A DNA stretch of 64,000 nucleotides, taken from NCBI RefSeq assembly GCF_963576545.1, contig NC_083648.1, forward strand, positions 20,075,654 to 20,139,653, written 5' to 3'. Origin of the DNA: Limanda limanda (lineage: Eukaryota; Chordata; Actinopteri; Pleuronectiformes; Pleuronectidae). Below the pieces are notes generated by a model. The model saw only the letters and a list, made by a program, of their open reading frames with translations, had not been told where the DNA came from and ran no database searches. Position 1 is the stretch's first letter. Every line of letters starts with the position of its first letter. Shown piece by piece: positions 1 to 38,709 of the stretch. The translations under genes were made by a program, and so were the position numbers.

Positions 1-1974
1 AGTGCTTACATGGACTTCTAAAGCATATCTTTGTATTGTGTGTTATATACTGTATGTTTGTGAACATGCTTGACTTTGTGCCTTGTTTCCATTTTCTCCC
101 TCAGGTTTGTTTAATTTGTTTTGCTGCAAAGACTCTATGCACTCTATGCAAGTTAGTAAGTAAAACAACCGGCCCTTTATAAAGAAGTAATGCTGAGTTC
201 AGCATTTTGTCTTCACTTGATCTTGCTTTAGCCTCAGAAATCCAGACTACAAAGTTCTCTTCACTCCAAATGCAAAACTGTTGGGTAAGACTTTTATGCT
301 GGCATCTGTGAGGCTAAACTTGGTTTGGAGATGTTTCAAACTGTGCCTTTGCCCCTCCCTGGAACCCCTTATGCAAAAGTGCTTTTCACTTAATGACTGA
401 GATTTATTTTTTATTTTGGAATCCTCCTCACTTTGCCTTATCTGGAGCTCCCTTGAGATTTTTACGTTTTACTGATTACAGATTTGTGAGCTTGTAGCAG
501 AGGGAGAGGTGGATTTTTTGTTGCTGTTCTTTGTATGTTTGCCTTCACACAGTCTCGAGGTGTTGAAAAGAGAAGAAAAGAAAATAAACTTAATTTTGTC
601 AGTGTGAAACTTGTCCCTGCTCATTTATTCACCCACATTTTGTTCACCAGCATCACTGGTTTGAAAGCTCATTTACTAAAGTGTTCTGGGTTACACTTAA
701 TAAACTTAATATTTCTTGTGCGCAGCATGTCCGAGGGAAATGATTTTACAAAATTTACATGTAACTCCAGATTGAGATTTTACTTCCCAGATAAGTATTA
801 TTGTCATACAACATGATGCATTGTTATTGGTGAAAAGGTTCAGGATTAAAATAGGCTCATATTTGCAACATCGTTTAAAAGCTGCCCATATGTTATTAGT
901 GCAAATGATCCAGTAGTTTCATATTTACAATTATTTTGAATCTGACATTGTAATATTTTTTTGCTTTTGATACAAATAATCCAATATATTAATATCTACA
1001 ATTAATAAGACTGACAGTCAAATTTGTATTGCTTTAATGCATCTGATAAAATAATCTAATATTTACAATAAAGAGACTGACTTATTTGTATTTCTTGAAT
1101 AAATATGATCAAATACTTTATAATTCCAATTGATGAAAATAGTTTATGTTTTGATCTGTTCAAGTAGGTGCTCTGATGTAGCGTGAGCAATTTTTTTTGT
1201 CAATTGGACAATGTTACAAGAGACAGAAGTTTGGTGGTGATAGGACAATGCACAGTGGAGTGATGACATCATCGTCTCCTTTGGAGAAGGATGAACCTTC
1301 GCCGTACCTCAACGTTTAGACAGTTTGAAATGTCCCAATTCTGAGAGAGAGAGAGAGAGAGAGAGACGTCAACTTTGACATAAAGATTCCTTTGAACTAT
1401 GACCACTGACACTGTCACTGCAGGAGTGGAGTTGTTTGTGGACGGCTCAGCATCAAAGGATTCATGATCCATGTTTGTCCGAGATACAGAACATTGTGTT
1501 TTATTGGCGTGTAATCAAACTTGGACGCCACGCCACGATCACACCGTGTGAGGAAACATCGATATTTGAGTTAGTTTGTATCATCATGTTGTTGAGATGA
1601 CACTCATCACAATTTAGTAGAGGTGTTTTTAATTCTTTTAAATATTTTTTGCTGTTTATATAAAAAGGTGTAAAAAAAATAAAATTGCGCAACCGTAGGA
1701 TGGTGAGGTATTAAAGAAGCAGCTTTATGCCTGCTCCACCCTTGTCTGTTATAAAGTTGATTTTATCAATGAAATAAAACCAGGTGTATATTCATGTCTT
1801 TATAGCTGTGTCGCTTCACTGACTCCTCCAGGCCGATAGGGGGCGCAGTGACGGTGGGCGCAGTGTACAGTCGGATGTTGACAGGCCCGCTGCTCGGCTC
1901 CAGCCATCACGTTCCCAGCTGCCTCCTCATCGAGAACTTTCCGTGACTGAAGAGACTCTGTCCGCGGCGAACAC
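1..1974. other. Flank upstream of SUGT1, including its probable promoter
   Basis: Bases 1 to about 1790 are AT-rich and contain no exon, RNA gene or repeat that I recognise. AATAAA-like words near 583 could belong to the 3' UTR of an upstream gene, but nothing coding is visible to support that. A (GA)12 microsatellite lies at 1343-1366. From about 1800 to 1974 base composition becomes more GC-rich and CpGs appear, as expected for the promoter and 5' UTR of a ubiquitously expressed gene. No TATA box is evident. Confidence 0.5.
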
Positions 1975-21275
<19,301 letters not shown>

Positions 21276-21935
21276 GCTCCCCTCAACCCAACTCCCGACC
21301 ACCATTTTTTTTTTTGTCAGGCAACATCTTTCTTCACGTTTGTCCATCTGAGCTCCAGCTGTGTCCTGCTGTCCTCGGCCTCTGTGGCCCTCCACCTCCT
21401 CTGGCCCCCCCGCCTGAGTGCAGGGACCCTCTGTGTTCCCTCTGTCACTCGCCCAAACCACACAAAGCCCGTTGTCCTCAGGTGCTGACAACCAGAGGGA
21501 ATAGGTGTATTAGAATAATCTGTTGAACAGATTGATTTTCCTTTATCTGATTTTTAAAGGCCATTAGACTCAAAAGGGAAGTAATGTACAGATTCAAATG
21601 TTACTGACGGACCTGAAACTCAAATTCATCCATCAGACCCTCGTTTTCTCTTAGTTTTGTCACAACGCCTGAAGCCTTTTGTATTCGGAAGCCTTTATGA
21701 CTCTATTATCAGCACTTGTATAACAGTGTAAAAGAACAAGTTTGAGATGTTTTACTGACAACAATTATGTAATTTCTTGGCTCATTCACTTTTCTTCTGT
21801 GTACACTCTGTCTACAACCAACAGCAAAACTACTCTGCAAACTGACTAATCGGGAACCTGTGTGACTTGTCAGCCAGTGGCTTTGCTTCGGTCGTCCCCA
21901 ACTTCAGTGTAAATAAAAGATTTGTTGTTTGGCTC
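21276..21935 (+). other. SUGT1: SUGT1 3' UTR
   Basis: Sequence from the stop codon to just past the AATAAA at 21912. Length of about 660 bp is inferred from that signal. Confidence 0.7.
21912..21917 (+). terminator. SUGT1: SUGT1 polyadenylation signal (AATAAA)
   Basis: First canonical AATAAA after the SUGT1 stop, followed within 20-30 bp by a T/GT-rich stretch (TTTGTTGTTTGG and later GTGTTTTC). Confidence 0.7.
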
Positions 21936-22884
21936 AAAAATTTCACCGTGTTTTCTGGTTTGTTGTCTGTGGAAACTGTTTTGTTCAGGTGGAATATCTG
22001 AGAAGGGATCCATCAGGAACACAAACAGCAGTTCATTATGACAGGGAGCCATGCTCTGTGATTACGTGCTGGGAGGGATGAAATGTGGCATTAGTGATAT
22101 CAGTGCAGGCTGTGGAGATATGGTGGCCGGCTTGAGGACATGGTTTACACATCGCGGTTCCGATTGTCATCAAGTCGGAGAGTCCCTGGAGTTGTTTGGT
22201 CAGCAGGCAGGGATGCGGCCCTGAGGTCGAGCAGTGATATACAGGAGCAGGTTTGGACGAGCAGCCGCTGCCCTGTTCTCCCGCCACATACTGTATGTGC
22301 AGGAGCTGGAACTATGAGGGGGCGTCCTGCCAAGGCAAGAGAGCATTAATATGGATCAGCCTCCGAACCGCATCATCAAGCCTCTCACACTGAGTTAAGT
22401 GTTAAACTCATCACACATCGTTTCATCTCTCGTGACGATCAAACGCCCATTTGTGGCTCTGGATGGAACTCTCAGCCTCACACACACACACACACTCCTC
22501 CACTATCCACTGACACACACACACAAACACACCGCCCCCATCCTTACCCCCTACCCCCGCCCGAGGCGCCTCTGTGACATCAAAAGGAGCTAAGCGCTTT
22601 GCATCGTGGGTAAGATCTGGGAGCGTGACGGCTACAGAGTCTTTAGTCTCATTAAAGAGTTCTAGAGCCGCAACTCTCACATTAAAGAACTCTGGAAACT
22701 TCTTTCTGCTCACGCCTTTAGAGCAGCTACCAAATGGGACACTTCTGAAAACTGAACAGTCTGAAAGAGAGAGGGGTGGGGGTTCCTAAATAAACCCACT
22801 GCCCTGTTGTAAATAAACTGTATTTACAGGGTGTGATTGGAATAATTCAACCAACAAGCATGAAAAAAAGGTGTGAGGCTCAAG
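21936..22884. other. Gap between convergent SUGT1 and CNMD 3' ends
   Basis: About 950 bp separating the two inferred poly(A) sites. Contains short CA runs near 22480-22530 and no recognisable gene. Confidence 0.6.
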
Positions 22885-23520
22885 TTTTACTTAAAAAAGT
22901 TTATTGGGTGATATTGCACGTTGAGTCAGCTCCTTCAGGTCAACACACATCGAGATGAGTTTGTGAGAGCGCGTACAGTTCATCGTTTTCATGAGCTAAA
23001 AATCACAGCAGTTAAAAAATAATACCAGAGTGATGAAAAGCAAAACTAACAACAGACGCTAATTAAGCCGGCCGACTGCTACTGAACAAAACTACGGGTC
23101 CCTATACATTTATTTACATCAGAAAGCAAAGGATGAAAGAAGAGGGCAGCTCTATGAAAACAATCTCTCCTGCTCTACCTACAGATACATGTCGTGCTGC
23201 TGTGCACATGATTCAGTGAAAACAGATCCGCTGTACGTCCTCTCCACAGCTCCAGGATCTTCCTGGAAAGCAGGTCTGTTATTTTAATAAGAGAAGCTGT
23301 GCAGTGCTCAGCGACTGCAAACCTTTATATGTGAGATCCCGCTGTCCTAGATTCTGTTCCATGCATTTATAATGTGTGGGCACGGCTACTGATGCTGCTC
23401 ACTTTTCTACCAAATCTGCTCCTGACCAACAGGTATGTAAAGGAAATGAGAAGCAAAACTTTTTCCCCTCCATCCCTTCCCTCCCTACTTTCTTCAATCC
23501 TCGACTCAGGTGGGGGTTGT
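22885..23520 (-). other. CNMD: CNMD 3' UTR
   Basis: Region between the CNMD stop codon and the first canonical AATAAA on the minus strand; AT-rich and free of recognisable repeats. Confidence 0.6.
22900..22905 (-). terminator. CNMD: CNMD polyadenylation signal (AATAAA on minus strand)
   Basis: Reads TTTATT on the plus strand and is about 620 bp past the CNMD stop. Confidence 0.6.
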
Positions 23521-31847
<8,327 letters not shown>

Positions 31848-33179
31848 GACTGGAGCCGAACACCTGAGGAGCCCCGACTCCATTCACTCCTCCCCCCCCC
31901 CCCCCCTCTCCCTCCCTCTCGCACCCTCCCTCTCTTCCTGAGGAGGAGGAGGAGGAGGAGGATGGTCACTGCAGGTTTTTGCCTTTACGCTCTCCTACAC
32001 TATAGAACTGTGCGTAACCTTGACAACTTTTGTGCATCTGAATAAAAGTCAGGGGAAATCTGACACCTTCAGCGGACGATCAGCACATTAAAGATATAAA
32101 ACAGTTTTGCTTTCCCACACTCTTTCTCTCTGAAGACCACGTGTTGGCTGCTCACGATTCTGACCCCTGCTGTGATCCTCCGAGTGTTCATATCAATAAC
32201 TTTTATATGACGAGCCTCTGTGGGTGGACCGAGATGAATTCATCAACATTTAGGAGATGATGGAGGAAGGGAGAGGGTGAGGTTGTCTCCTCGAATCACC
32301 CTCCCACACCCCCTCCCTCCCTCCCTCCTCCACAGACTCCTACAGGTCAGAGGGGACTCCTGGCGGAATGTCGCACGCTTTCTCCATCCTACAGACAGTG
32401 TGTTAACATGACCGTGTGCAAAAAAACGAGGCAGCACACTTCGATCTCTCTCTCCCCTCGAGTCTGCGGGAGTGAGTGAGTTCGGCGGTGTGCGCTGAAT
32501 GCGTGATGATAAGCAGGGTGGTTACGTAAGGAGCGCACCGAGCGCGTTGGCACATTGACAAGGAAACATCCGGACAGAGGAGCAGGAAGCTTTTTATTCG
32601 CAAGGACTCCACGTTCTTTAACAAATCTCAACTGTATTTGCCTGTTTGAAACATCTCATTTTTTAATGCATGTGACCTGTTGTTCTTCTTCGAGGCGAAC
32701 CCTAAAGTGCGCCTTTACGCACAGCCTCTCTCATTATAGGGATGTCTCTTCCATGCGCACAAATCAGGTGGTAATGATTGATGTTGTGGAAAGCTCAGCA
32801 TATCTTTGCTCCTCGTATTAACATGCAGGTCTGCAGGCGGTGGAATGCACCTATTAAGTCCACCAAGATGAAAATAATAACTGTGGAGGTTGCTGTGCTC
32901 CTGTTACGCGTGAGTGATTTGCTGGGAAACCTTGGCGTCTGCTCTGGCACCTCACCAGCAAAAAACCATGTTCACAAAAGAGGAGGAAAAAAACTAAGCT
33001 GACCTTCTCCAGTGGGCTGCAAGGACAGAGGCTCACTGCTGCAATAACAGCGACGCCTGTTGGCTTTTACTACAGCGACCGGCCTGACTGATAGGCTGTT
33101 CCCTGCGAGGCATTCACAAACAGCTCACCTCTGGATCGTAACCTCTCCGAACAATAACACACACACAAGTCAGCGGCTC
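31848..33179. other. CNMD promoter side and gap to PCDH8
   Basis: Just upstream of the CNMD start there is a C-run followed by CT- and GGA-rich tracts (about 31890-31962). The rest up to the PCDH8 poly(A) site shows no gene. No TATA box was obvious for CNMD. Confidence 0.55.
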
Positions 33180-33703
33180 AGAACCGTATTTCAAAGTTTA
33201 TTTTCTCTCCGAATGCCGTGATGATAAAAAAATGTATCTGTACATCGACTTATTATTGCATTCAAACGATTTCACATTATCGGCTTCATACATTGCAGGT
33301 CACCAGCCCTCAAAATTCACCAGTTTCAGGGGCCATTTTTAAATAGTCAGCATGCGTAAAGATCAATAATTACAATTCAAATTTACATATCTTCGCTTCA
33401 TTATTACTTTTATAAAAAATAGAATCTCTGTATGTACAAAGCTTGCATATGATACACTTCGTGTCCAACAAAATTTTCGTGATTGAATGGACTTCAAATG
33501 TGGCTTTTACATTAAAAACAAAAAACGCACAAATATCCAGATATAAACGTATACATAATATGCACAGTCAACAGCAACAAATAACTTCAAATAGTTACAT
33601 TATTCTCTCCGTCAGTTAATCATAAATTAAACATTTGAATACACTGTACATTTCTTTGAAAGTGAGCTTATAAGTGTGTGTGTGTGTGTGCAATTGTCTG
33701 TTT
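33180..33703 (-). other. PCDH8: PCDH8 3' UTR
   Basis: AT-rich sequence from the stop codon to the AATAAA at 33202-33197 (minus strand), about 500 bp, with a short (GT)n run next to the stop. Confidence 0.65.
33197..33202 (-). terminator. PCDH8: PCDH8 polyadenylation signal (AATAAA on minus strand)
   Basis: Reads TTTATT on the plus strand; about 500 bp past the stop codon. Confidence 0.6.
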
Positions 33704-34059
33704 TTAGGCCTCGTTGTTGGGGCAGTGTGTTGGGGTGGGGGTGTAAACCAGGGGAATGGTGATGTCACTGATCTCCTGCACCCTCACAGGCCGGGGTGTG
33801 GTCACCAGCACGTAGTCGTACTCCCGGTGCAGCACCTTCTCGTACACGCTCTGCAGCCCCAGGGTTTTGGGGATGGTGGCCTGGTAGAAGTTGTCCCTGC
33901 GGTTGGGGTCCCGGGGGAGGGAGGCGGTCTTGGGGAGGCTGTTGAAGGAGGAGAGGGTGGGGGCCGGGGAGGGGGCCGCGTTGGCCCTCACCGCCGAGGG
34001 GCTCCAGCAGCGGTCCGAGTGACCCAGGACCTTGCACTCACTGGTGCATGCCCACAGAG
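33704..34059 (-). CDS. PCDH8: PCDH8 terminal coding exon 3
   Basis: Acceptor TTTTAG. Encodes the last 117 residues with the conserved [11 protein letters not shown] and [15 protein letters not shown] blocks, ending THCPNNEA. Confidence 0.95.
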
Positions 34060-37000
34060 CTAAAAGAGACAAAGAAGAAAGAAAGTGGAATTAATTAAGT
34101 GCATTAATACAACTAATAGTGTTTATAATGGATATATTTGATACGTTATAACTTATAACAGCTAGCTTTAGTAATGGGCAATGTTTTGGGTTGCCAGATT
34201 TGAGATATCTCGTCATGTATCATTTGAAAAAAAATGAAAGGCCACAGCTCATCGCCAAACTCACACAAATCATACTCTTTCATTCATAAGTGGATTGTTT
34301 TGCGTGTCTTTACCATTTTGGCCGCCCATGGGAGGAACCACTGCTCCTTCTTTCTTCAGGCCTGTGTCTCCACTGACGTCACTGTCGCTGTCATTGAAGT
34401 CGCTGTCCCCCTTGCCGCTGTCCTTGCCACTGAAGGCCGGGTCCCTGGCAGAGATGGTGGTGTAGGAGTTCCCCTTCCAGATGGTGATGGGCCTCACCGC
34501 CTCCTTCCCGTTCCCGTAGCCCGGCAGAGTGGAGTAACCCTGCAGGAGGACAGAGGAGAGAGAACACACAGGTGAGTTCCTGCTGGAGGAACACAATGCA
34601 AAGTGCAAATCACATCCCACATCCCACATCCCTACATCTCCAAAGGGTCCCAGAGGAGCCTCTCACCTCGTGTTTTGTCCCTCGCAGCTTGCTGTTGTGG
34701 TCGGAGTCATACACACAGGGCACCTCGCTGCCGTCCTCCGAGGCCGAGCACAGGTCGCTGCCCCCCCCGGGGTGAGCCGAGGTGAACCCGCCGGGCTGGC
34801 TGCTGTACGACTGTCCGTCAAACGCCACTCCCGGCCCCTCCCCCCCGTGGAGAGGGAGGAGCGGGTTGTCCCCCACGTGGGTCCTCACCCGGTCCAGCGT
34901 GCCCTTCTCTCCGTACGAGTCGCTGTCCCCCCCCTCGCTCTTGTCCTGCTTGCGCCCCCTGCAGGTGGTGGCGATGAGGATGATGGCGAGCAGCAGCAGC
35001 GTGCAGCTTCCGGCCAGCACCACGATGACCACCACGGACAGGTCCCACTGCGCATGCGCCTCGTCCCCCCCGGAGCCCGCCTGGTACACGGTGCGGTCGC
35101 TCGGCGGGGGGCCGGCGATGATGAGGAAGCGCAGGGTCGCGGTGGAGGTGAGCGCGGGCCGGCCGCCGTCACTCACCGTCACGGTGACGCTGAGGGTCTC
35201 GTCCACGTCGTGGCTCAGCACCTGGTTCAGGTAGACCTCCCCGGAGGCCTTGTTGACGGAGAACACGGAGGGCTCCCCCCCGGGGGCCAGCAGCCCGTAG
35301 CAGAGGTCAGAGTTCACGCCCTCGTCCGCGTCCCGCGCCTCCACCCGCGTGATGACGTAGCCGGTGGGCGCGTCCCGGGGCAGGAGCACCTCCGCGGACC
35401 CGTTGTTGAGGGGGGGCTGCGTGATGACGGGCGCGTTGTCGTTCTGGTCCACGATCCGCACGTACACGCTGGCGCTGCCGGTCAGGGGGGGGGCGCCGCC
35501 GTCGTTCGCCGTGATGCGCAGCTCCATCTGCTTCATCACCTCGTAGTTGAAGCTGCGCAGCGCGTACAGGGAGCCGCTGGCCGGGTCCAGGGACACGAAG
35601 GTGGAGATGGGGGAGCCCATGAAGTAGGTGTCCGCCAGCTTGTAGCTGACCTTCCCGTTTGACCCCAGGTCCAGGTCCCGCGCCACCACCGTGGTGATGT
35701 ACGCCCCCGGCGCGTTGTTCTCCACCACCGCCACCTCGTACACAGACTTACTGAACACCGGCGCGTTGTCGTTCTCGTCCGTCAGCCTGATGGTGTACTG
35801 GGTGATGGTCCTGAAGGGGGGCGAGCCCAGGTCCTCCGCCACCACCGTCAGGTTGTACTCGGGGATCCTCTCCCGGTCCAGCGGGTTGGTGCTGACGATC
35901 ATGAAGCTGTCCTCGTAGGCCTGCTGCAGCTTGAAGTGGTCGTGTCCGTACAGCGTGCAGTGCACCTGGCCGTTCGCCCCCGAGTCCCGGTCCGAGGTGC
36001 TGACCAGCGCCACGAAGCTCTCCCGGGTCGCCGCCTCGGTGATGTACGCGATCCCCGCCGTGATGGAGGTCATGGGGGTGATGGAGATCTCCGGCGCGTT
36101 GTCGTTCACGTCCTGCACCTGCACCACGATCTTGCAGATGGCCGGGCTCGGGTTCGGACCCATGTCGGTGGCCTGGACGTCGAACTCGTACGTGTTCTTA
36201 CTTTCAAAGTCGATCGGACTCTCCAAGGTGAGCCGTCCGGTCTTCCGGTCCACTCTGAAGAGTTGCCGTATCTCTGCGGGCACCTGGTTCCCGAACCCGT
36301 ACACCACCTCCCCGTTCAGCCCCTCGTCCGGGTCCTCGGCGTTCAGGTCCAGCAGCAGGAAGCCCACCGGCGCGTCCTCGGGCAGGTCCACGGAGAAGCT
36401 GTTCCGGTCGAACACCGGGCTGTTGTCGTTGTAGTCCTTCACCTTGATGTTGATACGCGTGGTTCCGGACCGGGACGGGTTCCCTCCGTCCATCGCCACC
36501 AGCTCCAGCGCGTAGGTCGCCTGCGTCTCCCGGTCCAGCTCCTTCATGAGGACCAGCTCCGCATATTTAACCCCGTCGGCCCTGCTGAGCACGTCGATGG
36601 AGAAGTGGCTGTTGACGGAGATCTGGTAGCTCTGGATGTAGTTCACCCCCACGTCCTCGTCCACGGCGAAGTCCAGCGGGATGCGCGTTCCCACCGCCGT
36701 GTTCTCGGAGACCTCCAGACTCGACTCTTTCCGGGGGAACTCGGGGGAGTTGTCGTTGATGTCCTTGACCTCCACCTCGACGTGGATGAGTTTGAACTGC
36801 TCCTTGGAGAAGCTGACCACGTCGAAGGCGATGAGGCAGTGCAGGACGTGTCTGCAGATCCGCTCCCGGTCGATCCGCTCCCCGATGGCCAGCTGCCCGT
36901 CGCTCTCCCGCAGGCGGATGAACGAGGAGTTGAACTGTTTCATCATCCTGAAACTGTTCCTGGAGCCTCCCGAGGAAGAGGGAGCGGAGGAGATGTCCTT

Positions 37001-37135
37001 GGCCAAGTTTCCGATCACTGTCCCGGGCGCGTCTTCCTCGAACGTCTGATATTTCACCGTTTTGCCCCGTGTGACAGCAGAGAGGCTGAGCAGAGACACG
37101 AGCACCAGCAGCCCGTTCCACCCGGAGTCTCCCAT
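33704..37135 (-). CDS. PCDH8: PCDH8, protocadherin 8 / paraxial protocadherin (3 coding exons)
   Basis: A single-pass calcium-dependent adhesion protein of the delta-2 protocadherin group, known as PAPC in fish and frog mesoderm and arcadlin at mammalian synapses. Coding exons on the minus strand are 37135-34667, 34539-34314 and 34059-33704; 3051 nt, 1016 aa plus stop (human about 1070). A signal peptide covers about 1-24. Six cadherin repeats follow, separated by calcium-binding motifs DINDN (125), DYNDN (234), DVNDN (342), DENDN (453) and DQNDN (563). The transmembrane helix is about 699-725. The cytoplasmic tail has the two conserved delta-2 motifs: [14 protein letters not shown] in exon 2, and LGHSDRCW in exon 3, where SLPRD and [15 protein letters not shown] are also conserved. 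The large first exon carries the whole ectodomain, typical of delta-protocadherins. The ATG has A at -3 and G at +4. The coding sequence is strongly GC- and CpG-rich compared with its surroundings. Confidence 0.96.
34100..34225 (+). repeat. Dispersed repeat, copy 2 (PCDH8 intron 2)
   Basis: Shorter relative of 27501-27667 in the same orientation. It fills about half of the 254 bp PCDH8 intron 2. Confidence 0.85.
34314..34539 (-). CDS. PCDH8: PCDH8 coding exon 2
   Basis: Acceptor CTGCAG, donor GTAAAG. Encodes 75 residues of the cytoplasmic tail, including [13 protein letters not shown] and the acidic-serine motif [14 protein letters not shown]. Leaves in phase 1. Confidence 0.95.
34667..37135 (-). 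CDS. PCDH8: PCDH8 coding exon 1 (ectodomain, TM, proximal tail)
   Basis: 2469 bp, 823 codons, donor GTGAGA, phase 0. Carries the signal peptide, all cadherin repeats, the membrane span and about 98 residues of tail. If unspliced at the donor, the frame stays open for only 18 more codons. Confidence 0.97.
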
Positions 37136-37325
37136 CTTCTCACCCGCACTCCACCAATTATGTGAAATTCACCTAACTGTCCCAAAACCAGTCCAACTAG
37201 AGAGTTCAGAAGAGAAAATAAACACCTGCAAAACAGAACTCCCCTTCTCCACTCCTGTCTGTTCCCTACAGCGCCTGGTATAAATATTCCATATGTCTTT
37301 CAATGCGCACTCTGGATGCGCTCCG

Positions 37326-37356
<31 letters not shown>

Positions 37357-37430
37357 CTGGAGGTGTGCTGCTTCTCTCAGCGCAAGAGGGCTGCAGTGTC
37401 TGCAGGAGGGTTTATACGGGGAGGCATGCA
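37136..37430 (-). promoter_or_regulatory. PCDH8: Probable PCDH8 core promoter and 5' UTR
   Basis: On the minus strand a TATTTATA word lies at 37286-37279, about 145 bp before the ATG, and could act as a TATA-like element. A (CT)n tract is at 37325-37356 and a T-box half-site word AGGTGTG at 37361-37367 (plus strand). Position and composition suggest a promoter; the start site itself cannot be read. Confidence 0.4.
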
Positions 37431-37999
37431 AATGAGCCGCGCTGTGACCAATCCGGGCGTGGAGAGAGAGGGGGGGGGGGGGGAAAGGGGGACTTCTGAA
37501 AGACCTCTAAACCCCCGTTTAGAGATTCCTGGACTGTGCGGAGTAACTTGGCACCCACATGTCCGCTCCGAGCGCGACGCGAGGCTTGATTTAATATACA
37601 GCCATAGTTCCCGTTGCTTGTTTGTGTTACTTCGGGGCTGTTCCACGAGTCTGCGCACCTACACACTGGGGGGGGGGGGAGCGGAGATGCGCAGTGTCCC
37701 TGAGATAGAGGACAAAGCATTTAAGTAGGAGTGTCTGTTAAGGGGATGCTGCGTTACCCCACATAGGCGCACTTTCACTGTTCAGAGATTTATGCTGAAA
37801 CTCTGGATGGATCCCCACGCACGCGCACGTGTCCCGTGTAACCCACCCGTGTGAAGGCAGCCCCTGGCACGCGCAGCTGACCTCTGACCTCTCCACCTCT
37901 GAGGGAACTTTACGCACAGATATGGCACTACTCGACCACAGATCCCCTCCATCCAGGCTGATAGGATTTCATTGAATACACTTCTCATAGTTACTCATA

Positions 38000-38170
38000 A
38001 TTAAGATTAAGATACATTTTATTATCCTACACACATGCACAGGCACACTCGTGCTTTTAACCCATCTGGGTAAAGACACACAGAGCAGTGGGCCGCCATG
38101 TACGGCGCCCGGGAGCAGATGTTAGGGGAGTAAGGTGCCTTGCTCAGGGGCACTTGACAGGGAGAATCCT
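38000..38170 (+). repeat. Dispersed teleost repeat
   Basis: Contains GAGCAGTGGGCCGCCATG, GGCGCCCGGGAGCAG and GTGCCTTGCTCAGGGGCAC in the order I know from a very common fish repeat. Truncated at both ends. Confidence 0.75.
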
Positions 38171-38660
38171 CTTGGATTTTTGGACAGATCAATCCAGGTT
38201 CGTCTTTTTGTTGTTTCTCCGTGGCACCAGAGACCTTTTCTGCCCATAGTCCAAGTTTCTGCCACTAGTCCACCGCCTCTCCATAATGCTGAGGCAGCTT
38301 AACACACTCGATAATTGTAGTGTCAGAGAATCATAAGAAAGGAAATCTGTTGTAACTGGTGGTAACGGCATCATCTTAGAGCTCATTTTACTTTCATTAA
38401 TACATTCCATAAATGCGCTTTTTTTCCCCCTTCTTTTATTCATCCCCCTGGTGCGTTGTATTCCACTAATTGTTTTCCCAACAGATCATCCACAGAAAAG
38501 GGACTTTATTCATTTAAACATTGATTTGATTCTAATTCGCTCTCAGATCAGATCCACTGACGAGATGTCTTGTGCGCGCAAGGGGGGGGGGGGGGGTTAA
38601 TTAAAGCCGGTGTAACGACTCGGTTATAACACGAGACTGAGCGTGGCCTCGGCTGCCAGA

Positions 38661-38662
<2 letters not shown>

Positions 38663-38706
<44 letters not shown>
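38663..38706. repeat. (GA)22 microsatellite
   Basis: Purine array between two G homopolymer runs, at 38581-38597 and 38822-38840. Confidence 0.97.

Positions 38707-38709
<3 letters not shown>

Noticed and set aside
535..816. 93-codon plus-strand frame near the window start
   Set aside because: AT-rich, without domain, splice or homology evidence.
31848..31883. Upstream in-frame ATG for CNMD that would add 12 residues
   Set aside because: It has a weaker start context (T at -3). The chosen start gives an N-terminus matching human CNMD (SEKVPIA against SDKVPIA).
34670..37165. Long plus-strand frames (330 and 409 codons) opposite PCDH8
   Set aside because: They are antisense shadows of the GC-rich PCDH8 exon 1; strong third-position GC keeps the opposite strand open. 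The sense frame has clear cadherin motifs and the antisense has none.
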